Shown piece by piece: positions 1 to 10,599 of a stretch of DNA of 64,000 nucleotides. This stretch comes from Hygrocybe punicea. Taxonomy: Eukaryota > Basidiomycota > Agaricomycetes > Agaricales > Hygrophoraceae. Made by a program: the position numbers and the translations under genes. How positions within the stretch are numbered: the stretch's first letter is position 1; every line of letters starts with the position of its first letter. The notes under the pieces were generated by a model, which ran no database searches, had not been told where the DNA came from, and saw nothing but the letters and a program-made list of their open reading frames with translations. Where the stretch lies: positions 2,356,001 to 2,420,000 of the forward strand of contig OY744472.1 in assembly GCA_963556145.1 (NCBI GenBank). Reading direction: 5' to 3'.

Positions 1-2642
1 GACGCATCCAGGCTGAGCTGTAACTCATATCACAACCATCCTCTGCATTAGCAGCCGGCGTGGCATCTTGATCTCTGGTGGTATTGGCATCAGGACGATA
101 GTATCGGTCAAACTAAGGCAGTGATTCAGACAACTCGAACGACATAAATGTCAAGCACATACCACCTTATTTAGAATACCCAAGCCTTCCTCCAGATAGT
201 CTTCATCCCAATGCACTTTGAAGTACTCCATCTTGATCCCAGGATCAAGGATTACGGAGATCATGTAGATGTCAGTGTCGTCCATGTTCTTGTACCACTT
301 ACGAAGGTTCTCAAGGCCACACTTCAGACCATCTGCGACGGGCGCATATTTCCTGAGTTTCGACATGGCTTCCCACTTCTCCTGCATGAATTCAAGAGCT
401 GGTAGAGCACGAAGGAGGGTTGGGCAAGTTGCAGCGGAGAAGGATTGGCAGGCCATAGCAGGCTCCTGTATGCAATTAATGAATACTAGATTGTTAGAAT
501 TGACAACGCCATCACAAACCTTGAGACAGTCACGAATAAGCTTTAATAATTCCCATTCTTTGGCGTCCAATTTGAACATCCCATACGTCTTGTTTGCGGT
601 GAGGGTGGGTATCTCAATCGAGCTGTCGGCGAGCAACGTGAACTTGGTACACGCCTAAATATTCATTAGCTAGATAGTGAGACATTAGACGAGCATAGAC
701 TTACCGGCTGCACTTCAAGTAGTCTTGCAATGAGATCATAAAGAGATGCCCACCGAGTTCGGACCCATTTGAGAAGCTGCAATGGTTTAACATTTTCCTC
801 GACACAAAGCTTGCGAAAGTACTTGCGCGCTTGCGGGGAAGCACGGACTTGATTTACAAACGCGAGTATTTTGCCAAGTAGGTCTTTGGGATCGAAGTCC
901 GTATCGACGTCATCATCATCCATCGTTGCAAGTTCCGCCATCATTGCTGCTGTGTCAGGATCATCCAGCTCGCCCTCATCCTCAACATCTTCAATAGTTG
1001 TACGCCTTCTTCCTTGCCCTGCTGCCAACACGCGTTTGACAAGATGGATAGGCCTTGGCGAGATGGTTTCGATGAAGGCTCGTGTCGCGCAGTGCACAGA
1101 GTGCTCCATGCAGCGGCCCCGTCGCTCCTTTGGAATCCACGTCTTGCCTACTGGGTCGATACGCGCAGCTACTTGCCTGATGGCTTTGTCGCACACCGGG
1201 GCATTGTCAGCGACTCCCCAGCCAAGCTGATAAAATTTAGTAGGAAATATACTTTCCACAGATAACCCATACCTTTTCCGTGCTTAAGATCCCATACTCC
1301 TCGAATGTCTCAATAAGGATACGCCCAGTGTTCTCACCCGTATGCGATCCAACAATCTCTGTGAAGGCGAGGATATTTTCGTGAAGAATCCAATCACTGT
1401 CAATCCAATGCGCTGTCACAGTGAGATAAGGGTCTGATGCACGAGAAGTGCCGGCGTCGAAGGTGAAGGATATCAAACTGTCGTTATGCTTTAACTGTTC
1501 TCGAAGAAGACCCTGGACTTTCATCGACTTGGCAACAATTTCCTCAGTAATGGACGTGCGGTGAGGGATGTCACGATGGTCCATTGATGGACGCTGGTAG
1601 GTGAGAAGAGCGCGAAAAGCGTCTTTTTCGACAAGCTGGAAGGCCTACAAATTGAATGTTAACTAGCGGTTTTTGTGCTCACTGAAAGTGAGCTTACCTG
1701 GTCATCTGAGATAATGAGCTCGCAGATGTGGGCATGAAGACCCTCTCTAGACCATTTAGGAACAGTAGGGATTGGGACCACGAAGCTGTCCAGCGAACTT
1801 TGCACACTACCAGTTTCATTGCGATTTCTAACGGGCTCACACCGGTGGTGGGGCATAATCCCTTGTCGCTCACATAAAGTGCGGTAGTTTGTGTAATGCC
1901 GATGAGCCTCACGAGCGATGTGCATACGAAGAGTCGAGACGCTGCACGAAGCACTAAACAGGGACCTCTTGTCCGAAATGGTGGGGTCTTCCCTGCAGGC
2001 CAATATCAGTCGAGCGATTAGATAGATTCAATAGAAACATACCTGCACACGTTGCACCAATACCCTAGGACGGTGAACCCATCCTCATCGCTGATCTTCT
2101 TTGTGAAAACGGCGTCAATGTCAGCGCGACGTTTGTCCTTGCTGCGCAGACGCTGCGTCCGCTTCTACAGTAACACAGTTAGGTCAATAAAATATCAATA
2201 AAAAAGACCGCAAGCTTACCGACTTGTCTTGCGCAGACAATGCGTCAAGTTGTCGCAGGTGCTCATTGGCGCTAGAATCGCTGACCTCATTTGCCTCGTC
2301 TCCCTCGTCGTTTTCACCGTCGTCGTCGTCGTCGTTGCCGTCGCTGTTGTCGCTGTCGCTGATCACTGTAACCTGTTTGCCATGAGCCTGGGCCGCCACC
2401 TTAATCTTTTTCACCACCCGGTTATTACCATAGGCCGAAGCTTTCCTCTTCGCCGATGCGATCCGAGTACTATGTCGCACCCCAGCCACAACGCGAGCAG
2501 GCGTGTGTGAGGACGGCAAGGACCTAGAGGGATGAGCCATCATGGATTCACTCCGTAACTGATGGAGGCGGCGATGCGGGAGAGGACCGGTAGAGGTAGC
2601 AGAAGAATAATGGTCGAATTCAAGCTCAGGTGTTTGAGACAT
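1..2642 (-). CDS. hAT-superfamily transposase (hAT-1), cut by the window edge
   Basis: Multi-exon transposase read on the minus strand; the C-terminus lies beyond position 1. From the N-terminus there is a basic and Asp-rich tail (about 2642-2220), then a BED-type zinc finger split over an intron: YWCNVC near 2050 and STLRMHIAREAHRHY near 1920. The RNase H-like catalytic core follows, with FTFDAGTSRASDPYLTV near 1470, DNAPVCDKA near 1200 and WVRTRWASLYDLIARLLE near 750. The exon at 636-151 continues after an intron to the edge. These are the usual hAT blocks (first Asp in the TDAW/TFDAG position, second in DNA). The C-terminal hAT dimerisation block is not in the window, so activity cannot be judged. 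I did not find an obvious stop inside the exons I read. Family call is secure; exact introns are inferred. Confidence 0.8.
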
Positions 2643-2934
2643 GCCGATGTCCTTTGCCGATGTCCTTTGATACCAAAAAAAACCTGGTTTTATACCGTTG
2701 AGTTCAGGGCCGGTGCAAAAAATTCAAAAAATGGTCACGCAGAATTACAGAAAGATACCACGTTTGGCGTTTGAGACGGCTCCGGAACCGTTTGTGCAGC
2801 AGATACATTGACTGAACGCAGGACTGAACCAGCGGTCCGGTTTGATCAACCCTTGAACCTAGACCGAACTTAGGGTTCGGTTCGGGGTTTGAACCGGGTT
2901 CGGCTAGGTTCGGAACCGAACTACGGCAACACTA
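2643..2934 (-). repeat. 5' subterminal region and terminal inverted repeat of hAT-1
   Basis: GGTTCGG/CCGAACC-rich subterminal DNA upstream of the hAT-1 start, ending at CGGCAACACTA (2924-2934). On the minus strand this reads TAGTGTTGCCG, the same terminal sequence type as the element at 21459-23503. The partner end would lie left of position 1, so the 8-bp target duplication cannot be checked; the flank here is gatgtggg. Confidence 0.6.
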
Positions 2935-3507
2935 GATGTGGGCGAAGCTTACGCAACCGAGTTGTAACCGGTTGTAACCGGTTACAACCGGATTTTTTCA
3001 ACACCACTACAAGGTCGACCGATGGTGGAAAATGACGATGATGGCAGCAAAACGGCGGCGTCACGAGGGAACGCAAAACGAGAAAAGGCAGCGGGGGTTG
3101 GCGCACCCATCCTGCTGCAGAAGGTAAGTGGTTTCAATCGTGGTTTATTGTCTATTCTACACTAACGCGACAACAACAATGACGGAGAACGGCAACAATG
3201 ACGACGGACAACGATGGGACGTGGGGAGAAGGGCAGCGAGGGGCTGGTGCACCCAACCCCTGTTGCAGTATGTAAGTAATTTTTTTTTGTTTTTTTGTTT
3301 TCTCAGCTACTAATTACACAAACGATGACAACAGCAGTACCAACACAAACAACACAAGCACCCGACAAGGACGACAGGCGGCGAGGATGAGGATGACAAC
3401 GACGGCCACCACCACCACCACCCCGACAACAACAACAACACCCACGGCCCTCCAAATGGGACGACGACAATAACAACATCAACCATGAACATCACCACCA
3501 CCACCAC
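2935..3507. other. Repeat-derived, low-complexity stretch between two hAT elements
   Basis: No gene supported. It starts with an ACCGGTT-rich block (about 2955-2995) resembling the block at 7175-7375, and ends with long AC-rich runs (ACCACC, ACAACA) at about 3330-3507. Apparent reading frames here come from those simple repeats. Confidence 0.6.
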
Positions 3508-6500
3508 TAGTGTATTGCACGGGTAACCCCCGGGTATTTTTAGCCATACCCGTACCCGTACCCGGTCAGTACCCGTACCTGACACCACAGGTACAGATTT
3601 TTCACGGGTTCATAATTCTATACCCTCGGGTTACCCGGGACCCGTACCCGCCACGGGTTACCCGCGGATTCACAACTTGTACTACGTAGTAATGTCTACA
3701 GTGGTGGAAATCCTGTCCCACCCTTCTGGAAGCTCCTCCTCCTCACTGTCCTCCTCTTGCTCTGCAGTGACCGCTTGAATATCTTTGTCCTTGACCAGAC
3801 CCAACAAACTCCAGTCACCAAGACACATCAGTGCACGTGTGGTCTGTGCGGACAGCCGATTGCGAAGGTGGGACAAGAGTATTCTACCCTGACTGAATAT
3901 GCGCTCGACGTCAGTTGATGTCGCTGTTCAGACAAGTATTTGTTAGTGATGATACAATGGTTTTGTTCACAGTTACCTGGGATTGTAAGATAGTCGAGCG
4001 CCATGCGAGAGAGACGAGGGAAGGTTGTCCTGTGCTCGTACCACCACATGAGCACGTCCTTGACCTGTTCAGGATCAGTACTGAGATAGCGTGCTAATTC
4101 ATCGTGAAGTTCTTCGCATCTCGGGGCACTAAGCGCTGGTAAATTGTCAAAAATATTTGTCGTCTTAAATTATCAATAGTCAGTGATAGCGAGAAACTCA
4201 AAGAGTCCAAAAACATTTACCTTTTTGTTTCTGGAAGAAAGTGGGACCTCTGACGCGGGGGTATTGTTGTGGGTTTCTGCATATGAACGTTCAAACTCGG
4301 CACGGACAATCGCTTCAGCGGTGGTGATCCAATCCCTCTCTCAGCCGACCTTTTCAAAGTACTTCAACTTGTGGCGGGGGTGTAGGACTGGAAGGTGTTT
4401 AGCGTAGATGCAGAGGCAAACTGAATACATACCCATAGCAATCCGGTAAACTTCGGAGTGGTCAGTCTTGTCATAGTATGAGTTGAGTGTTTTTTTGACA
4501 AAGCTGATGGCGGCACGGATGGCAGGTTCGAGATTGACATCCTGGGATTGTGTTGCGAGTGTCTCATCGATGTGATCCATAGCTGGGATCACAGTGGCAA
4601 GGTTCGGTGTTGAGCGCGAAAAGAATAGTGTAGCATCTTTGAAAATCTAATCGGGTCCGATTAGTTGAACATTCTGACTCATTCCAGGAACAACACACTT
4701 TCAGCGTCTCACACAATTGCTCTGCGATCTTCCACTCTTCATTGCTAAGCTCATACTGGCGCAACTCAGCCGCCTTGTTCCCTGCAATGTCATCAATTGC
4801 TGAGCGGTACTCAAGGGCAAACAGCAACAGATCGTATGTCGAATTCCACCTGGTTCTCACGTCGCGAGGCATTTTGGCTGCCTTCAATTCCAGTTTTTCC
4901 AGGGTTCTAAACCATAGTGGTAAAAGTTTTGTCGTTGAATGGATCAACGTGAATGATATTTTGCGAAGCTATCACAACCAGGTAAGGAATCATGTCATAT
5001 GATAAACTGGGGACTGACTTTCACCAGCAGCATCCAGGTCGGTCTCATACTCTCGTCGAGCTGCTCGCAGTCTATAACAGACAGCTTGCCACGCTCACCC
5101 ATCCAATCTTCGACTTCGTCATCGGGATCGTCATCATCATTGACCTCCAGTTCCTGCAACGTCATGGCCTCTTCCAAGTCGATCCCCTCGGCAAGCTCTT
5201 GGAGTTCTCGCTCCGCCTCATCCAGGACGACTTCAGAATCACTGCTTGGAACATCAAATTGACGCACGAGCCTCACGGCAACAATTGCCAGGACGTGGTT
5301 GAAGCACCGTGTCTGATTCGATGGCCCTGGGTATTTCTCAAGGAGCTTGGGGAGCTCGGTGATCATCTTGTCATTTGGCAACGCGTTATCGCATGTTATG
5401 CTCAGAATCTATATGAAACTAGTAAGCATCATCATTCGTGACAATATCAACTGCTAACTTTATCAGAAATACCAAATTCAGTCAATATTGCCGCAAAGGC
5501 AGCTGCCAGATTCACACCTGAGTGGGATGTTGCGACCTCAACCATGTCCAACAACATCCGCATTGGCATGCCTTTAACCTCAAAGTGTACTGTCACGGCG
5601 ACGAAGGCCTTGTGGTTCGGCGAAGTCCAGGCGTCCGTCGCGAAATTCAGATCACCTTCATGCTCCTGCAGCATTTTTGCAAGTCGTTTGCGGACATTGA
5701 CAAAGACCTTCTTGGCGTCTCGGGATACAGTTGTTGGCGAAGGTATGTAATACTCCGGTCGTCCAGTTTTCATCAACGACTGAAACCCATGGTCCTTCAC
5801 GATATTGAAGGGCCTTCTACTTTCAGCAACCCACCGGACAATCTCGGCCCTGTGAACACATCAAGGCAATCAGCCCTGCATCATGGCACCTACGTCTCTC
5901 GAGACCCACCTGGCTTCCATCTTCGTGTGCTGTCTATGGGAGTATGTGACCTTCCCTTTGCCGTTCCTCTCAAATGTGGCTGTTATGGAACTGGGATTCA
6001 AGATCCCCTTGACAGTGGTTGTGCGTACTTCATTTGCAGTGGCAGCATTATCAGCGGACATGACAACATCATTCCCCCAACACTTTTTAGCATGCTTCCG
6101 CATGTTACTTGTGGACTTGGCATCTCCCTTGTCCAGAAACCTTCGGACACCCCTCGATTTATGCTTACACATGGCAGCGAGACAGTGGAAAGTGTGCGAG
6201 CGGCGGCCCTCATCATATCCGACAGTAGGGGTGGGCTTGAAGAACGCATAAATGGGTGCAGTCCAATCTTTGGTGAGTCGTTCTAGATATTTATCTCATT
6301 TAACTGATGCACCATTGCAGTTCAAGTTGGCTTACTGATCTCGCTCTCTTCATCCTCTTCGTCTTCCGACTTGTCACTTAATTCCATTGGAGCATCCTTG
6401 GAGCCACTTTCCACCTCTTCCATAATGACATCCCTGTCAGCTGTGAGTATTTCACCCCTGGACGTAGGCTCCTCATCTTCGGAATCCTCAACTATAGTTC

Positions 6501-6879
6501 TCCTTGACGTTCTGGAGATAGCACCTGTCATTGCATGTTTATCAGGTTTTTTTTGGGATTTCGGTGCTGTTTTCTTTTGTTTGATGATTTTTTTGGACTG
6601 AGCGGGGGCCATGACGAGGGGATTGTGAGGGTGGTGGCTTCTATTTTTTTGTAATTAAATGAATGAACTCCATTGGATGTTTGTATCAAATTAACGGAGT
6701 TGATTTGAATTTGGAATTGAAGTCTGGCCACTATAATTGAAGTCCGGCCACTATTAGTGATGGGTACAAGTGACGGGTACGGGTAATTGCACAGGTACAA
6801 ATTGCTGTACCCATACCCGCACCTGTGGCTGTACCCACGGCAAAACCCGCGGGTTTACCCATACCCGTGCAATACACTA
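3508..6879 (-). mobile_element. hAT-2, complete hAT transposon with terminal inverted repeats
   Basis: Left end TAGTGTATTGCACGGGTA begins at 3508. The right end, reverse-complemented, begins TAGTGTATTGCACGGGTA at 6879. Both ends carry many CGGGTA/TACCCG subterminal repeats (3520-3670 and 6770-6870), typical of transposase binding arrays in hAT elements. The flanks are AC-rich (accaccac left, caaccacc right), so an exact 8-bp duplication cannot be shown. The element encloses one transposase gene on the minus strand. Confidence 0.85.
3682..6612 (-). pseudogene. hAT transposase of hAT-2, nearly intact, one in-frame stop
   Basis: DNA-cutting and joining enzyme of the surrounding element. The start is MAPAQSKKIIKQKK at 6612, followed by an acidic tail and a BED-like zinc finger (about 6230-6080; CLAAMCKHK then STSNMRKHAKKCWG). 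The catalytic core shows FATDAWTSPNHKAFVAVTV (about 5640), TCDNALPNDK after an intron (about 5375) and TRWNSTYDLLLFALEY (about 4850). The C-terminal hAT dimerisation block is WWYEHRTTFPRLSRMALDYL (about 4045-3985), ending in SHLRNRLSAQTTRALMC near 3850. A TGA at 4341-4343 interrupts the frame in ...FEKVG*ERDWITTAEAIV..., where relatives usually have Trp, so a single change may have silenced it. Exons are separated by 50-100 bp introns. Everything else needed for a hAT transposase appears present. Confidence 0.85.
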
Positions 6880-6990
6880 CAACCACCCACGCACCCAACA
6901 GAGCGGCCAACGCATCTGCGCCTACCTGTGCGCCCAACGCGATCACCAACGTGCTCATAATCGTGGCCGCCAACTTTATTTATTAAAATT

Positions 6991-7165
6991 TAATACATTA
7001 GTTGTTATTTATTGTTAATACATTAGTTGTTATTTATTGTTAATACATTAGTTGTTATTTATTGTTAATACATTAGTTGTTATTTATTGTTAATACATTA
7101 GTTGTTATTTATTGTTAATACATTAGTTGTTATTTATTGTTAATACATTAGTTGTTATTTATTGT
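6991..7165. repeat. 25-bp minisatellite, seven units
   Basis: Seven near-perfect head-to-tail copies of an AT-rich 25-bp unit starting taatacattagttg, with unit starts at 6991, 7016, 7041, 7066, 7091, 7116 and 7141. The uniformity suggests recent expansion. Confidence 0.95.
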
Positions 7166-7391
7166 ATTTACTTCGGTTCTGACCGGTTTCAACTGGTTTA
7201 GCAACCGGTTAATGAAAGGACCAGTTAAATCGGGTTAGAAGACAGCGACTGAACCGCAAGAGACCGGTTCTGAGCGGTTGAGTCTAGGTTGTGCCATCTT
7301 GTGGTGTTATGGCAACCGGTTCCGGTTGTGGTCTTTTGAAAATTTGTCAAAAAACCGGACCGGACCGGACTTTCAAACCCTAGAATGATCG
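7166..7391. repeat. ACCGGTT-rich transposon end remnant
   Basis: Dense ACCGGTT/AACCGG motifs, ending at about 7382 in a sequence that reads TAGGGTTTGAAAGTCCGG on the other strand. It resembles the block at 2955-2995 in inverted orientation, so hAT-2 may have landed inside an older element of the ACCGGTT type. No coding content seen. Confidence 0.45.
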
Positions 7392-8290
7392 GTGCAGCAA
7401 CCATTCTACGTAGAAGGGGATGAAGGGGCTGGAAGAGTAAGGCATATAGACTGGGGTCAGCAAGGTACCATGGCATATATGAAGGAGAGGGAGTGGGTAT
7501 GATCCTAGGGCTGGAGCTAATAAGGGAGGAATGCAATGTTACAACTGTCTCAATGTACACAGACAATCAGGCAGCGATCCGTGCATCGACCCTCATAAAA
7601 CCGGCGCCATCACACTATATTTTTAATATTTTTCACAAAAGACTGGAAATGACAAGACGGAGACATAATGACCTGAACTTAGTATTGTGATGGATGCCGG
7701 GACACGAGGGGGCGGAAGGCAATGAGCGGGCAGATGCGAAGGCAAAAAATGCGGCAAGAGGCAGAGTCTCTTCGAATGAGCGACTACCAGCAGACCTGCG
7801 CAAGAAACTCCCCTTTAGCAAGATGGCGGTATGGTGTACTTTCCTTGCTGGGCTTTGTGATTGAGCAATGGAATATTGGTGTGACTCCACCCACTTCATA
7901 CGAGTAAATGACGTTGACCCAACCTTTTCACCATCAACATATCGACACATGACAGCATCATTACCAAAGAAACATGTGGCCATCCTCATGCAACTGCGGT
8001 CTGGACATATCGGCCTGAACCACCACCTGCACAGAATCCAGCACGCAGACTCCCCAGTATGCCCATGTTGCCAATGAAGCAATGAAACCGTTGAGCATTT
8101 CCTCGTCCAATGCCCAGCCCATGAACATGCATGCAACAGGATGAGGCACGTGATGGGACACAATGCCAGGTACATCAAGAAACTTCTGTCAGTGCTGAAA
8201 TATCTCCTGGCCTTATTCCGCTTCGTCAATGCTACAGGGAGACTAAAAGAGACATTCAGCAACATACCAGACTTGCAGTCTGCTCAATAG
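7392..8290 (+). pseudogene. Non-LTR retrotransposon 3' end: RNase H and RT zinc-binding region
   Basis: Relic of a LINE-like pol gene. The RNase H part is at 7490-7760: YTDNQAAIRA near 7558, then after a stop WMPGHEGAEGNERADAKAK near 7690, which matches the C-terminal RNase H block. Downstream (7940-8270) comes the zinc-binding region that follows RT in these elements: LRSGHIGLNHHLHRIQHADS, then CPCCQ, NETVEHFLVQCPAHEH and RFVNATGRLKETF. The frame is broken several times (for example the stop at 7688-7690 and another after CPCCQ), so it is dead. The RT domain itself is missing upstream, consistent with 5' truncation. Confidence 0.8.
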
Positions 8291-9331
8291 CCATGCCTGC
8301 CCATCCCGACACATCCTTCTCAAAACCAGGCCTAGCTTATTGGTGCCCACATCATCCCTCTCATTTCTGTCTTGATTTGTTTTATTCTACTTTACTCTAT
8401 TGCGCTTTTTCACTTTTCATTTTTCATTGTATTATCACTAATGATACTTTACATACCCATAACCCCTAGGCTACCCTTATTTCGTGGACTCTTTCCCACC
8501 CTTGGGCCGGCACCACTGGCCCTCCCTGTTGCTTCTGCATACTTTATCAGTGACCTTCAGTAGTTTACGAGCATGTATTCTCTAGCATATGGTCCACCAC
8601 AAAGGAGAATAAACAAGGGGAAAAAAAAAATCGAAGCCAAGAAGGAGGTAAATTCAAAGCTGTGCCACTGCGTCATGAAGCAAATGTAGGCTAGGTCATG
8701 CGTCACGCTCACCTCTGAAGCTCTGAATCTAGGGTGACTTGTGGTCATGCTGGGATCTCATGAAGCTCCAATCGAAATAGTACAGTACTGCCGAATCCAA
8801 AATGCAGCAATTGATCTGGGTATGGGGATTGCTGCAACAAAAGCCCATCACGTAATTGGCATGAGGGTCCATTCATTAGGGCCAAGAATACTCTAACAGC
8901 GTCTGTGAACAGGCCGAAGAGTTGTGTGCTAGAGGAGAAGAAGAGCACTATATGCCAGAGAAAAAAGGTATCACCGAGAACTTCACCTTCTTTGGAAGAA
9001 ATGTTCTGGATAGGTAATGCTTTGGCCTAACCAGGAGTTGCTGCTTGAAGGAAAACACTGTTGAATAGAGTAACATACCTGGTCTAACTGTAGGCAGATG
9101 AACAGTCCCAAGTACACACTTATGCTTCTATTCCAAACTTGTGCTAGAGGGCCGTTGCTTTGCATGGCATATCCTCGTCCTCTCCAATCAAATGAACACT
9201 ATATTCACACAAAAATTGTACTGCTTTGATTTAATTAAATTGTCACTATACTGCTGTAAATATAGATATATATTTCTACACTCAAGATGGTCATATTAAT
9301 ACAAGTTGCAGTGAAGGTATTTAGAAATCAC
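8291..9331. other. No supported gene; probable 3' flank of the Helitron
   Basis: Only short frames with no recognisable domain. An AT-rich part at about 9200-9350 includes the near-palindrome aaatatagatatatattt. This is where the Helitron 3' terminus (a hairpin followed by CTRR on the minus strand) should lie, but I could not identify it with confidence. Confidence 0.4.
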
Positions 9332-10599
9332 TTATACAGGGATATATATTAAAATACAAGGTTTTTTTGATCTGCAAACATTTAAAACAACATCTTCTAA
9401 CATTCCTTCATATTCTGTAGATCTTCCAGTGATGATACCATCATGAAACCAAACTTGACCTGTCAAACTGATAATACGAGATGTAAAGTGATCACTTCCA
9501 TAATATATAACACCTCTAAGCTGATATGGTTTCAGTTCTGTATTTCCTTCAATGGTGACTACCAAATTATGATCCAAAGTAGTGGTGGAAGCAGATGTAG
9601 CAAAGGCAAGTAACTGAGGGGCATTTACAAAAGTAAATTTTCGAAGTAGAAAGTCATTGCAGACTGTACACTTTGAAGCTAGAGAAATTACAAAGAGATC
9701 AAGTTCATTCTGAATAGAAACAAAGTCAATCCTACCAATATCTATATGGCAATTTTTTGCTGCTTCCTGTTGTCTGGACACAGGATGACGTTGAGGGCAA
9801 GAAATATGAGAGGAAAGAATTGGGATTTCAGTTTGTAGCAATGTATCTAATAAGATATTAACACTAGTATTCACCCCCCATGCAAAGTTATGATGTGAAT
9901 GCTGATCTAGATAGTGTCTTATATGATCACGCACTTCTTCTAAAGAGCATTCACCTTCAGAATATCTTAAAAATCCATCCACCAACCTGCCAAGAAATTG
10001 AGGGTTTAAATTTCTGAAAGAATTAGACCAAGTAATCTTATCATCCTGCCAAATGTTATATAATATAGTTATCACAGAGTCATATGCACAGCTATTGTTA
10101 CTCCAGAGCATCCCAATTGGAATGTTAATAGTGGTCAATAAAGTATCATTAATATTATGAATTTTTTTCAATTTCTTTCTCTGAGGGGCAACACAAGACC
10201 CACTTATTTTTCTCTTATTAGTAGAATTTTGATAAAATAATGCTGGTAAACTGCCTTGGGCAGGAATATAATTTGACTTCAAAGGATCATCTTGTTGAAC
10301 TTTTTGTTTTTTGTCCAGAATTTTCCATGGAATATTATCCTCTTCACCTGGAATATATGGATCAGACTTATTCCATTGGATTGCCTTGTGCACATTTTCT
10401 GGAACATAATGCTTGCCTCTCCAGGATCTAAAGGTTTCAATCAGAGAATTTCTACGGTCACCAGTAACAGAACTTGAAAGCTTGCCTTTGTATCTCAATT
10501 TGACTATTTCATCTAATATTTCCAGCTCATGGAATTCCTGACGTAATGCACCAGATGCACCACCTGTGATCTTTCTTGCATCAAATCCTTGCAAAATAA
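9332..10599 (-). CDS. Helitron C-terminal cysteine-protease-like (USP-type) domain
   Basis: This continues the helicase frame without a break and adds roughly 420 residues not needed for transposition chemistry. A candidate Cys box is GMLWSNNSCAYDSVITILYN with Cys codon 10088-10090. A His box is YYGSDHFTSRII with His codon 9488-9490, followed by VWFHDGI with Asp codon 9440-9442. The Cys-first, then H, then D order, the Asn just before the Cys and the late D fit a C19/USP-like papain fold rather than a Ulp1/C48 order. Two Cys pairs (SCPQRH and KCTVCNDF) lie between, where USP domains often bind zinc. I recall similar WxxxSCAYD proteins, mostly unnamed, in mushroom fungi. Protease activity is inferred only. 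The domain could remove ubiquitin or a relative from host factors, or process the transposase polyprotein. Confidence 0.6.

Noticed and set aside
3310..3588. 92-codon minus-strand ORF rich in Val/Leu/Trp
   Set aside because: Translation of ACC/ACA simple repeats and transposon end; no domain.
2871..7382. A single older transposon with TAGGGTT ends enclosing hAT-2
   Set aside because: TAGGGTTCGG at 2871 and TAGGGTTTGA at 7382 match only weakly, and the flanking 8-mers (accgaact, gaatgatc) differ.
9170..9350. AT-rich palindrome as the Helitron 3' hairpin
   Set aside because: No CTRR end at the right distance on the minus strand and no GC-rich stem, so the terminus was left undefined.
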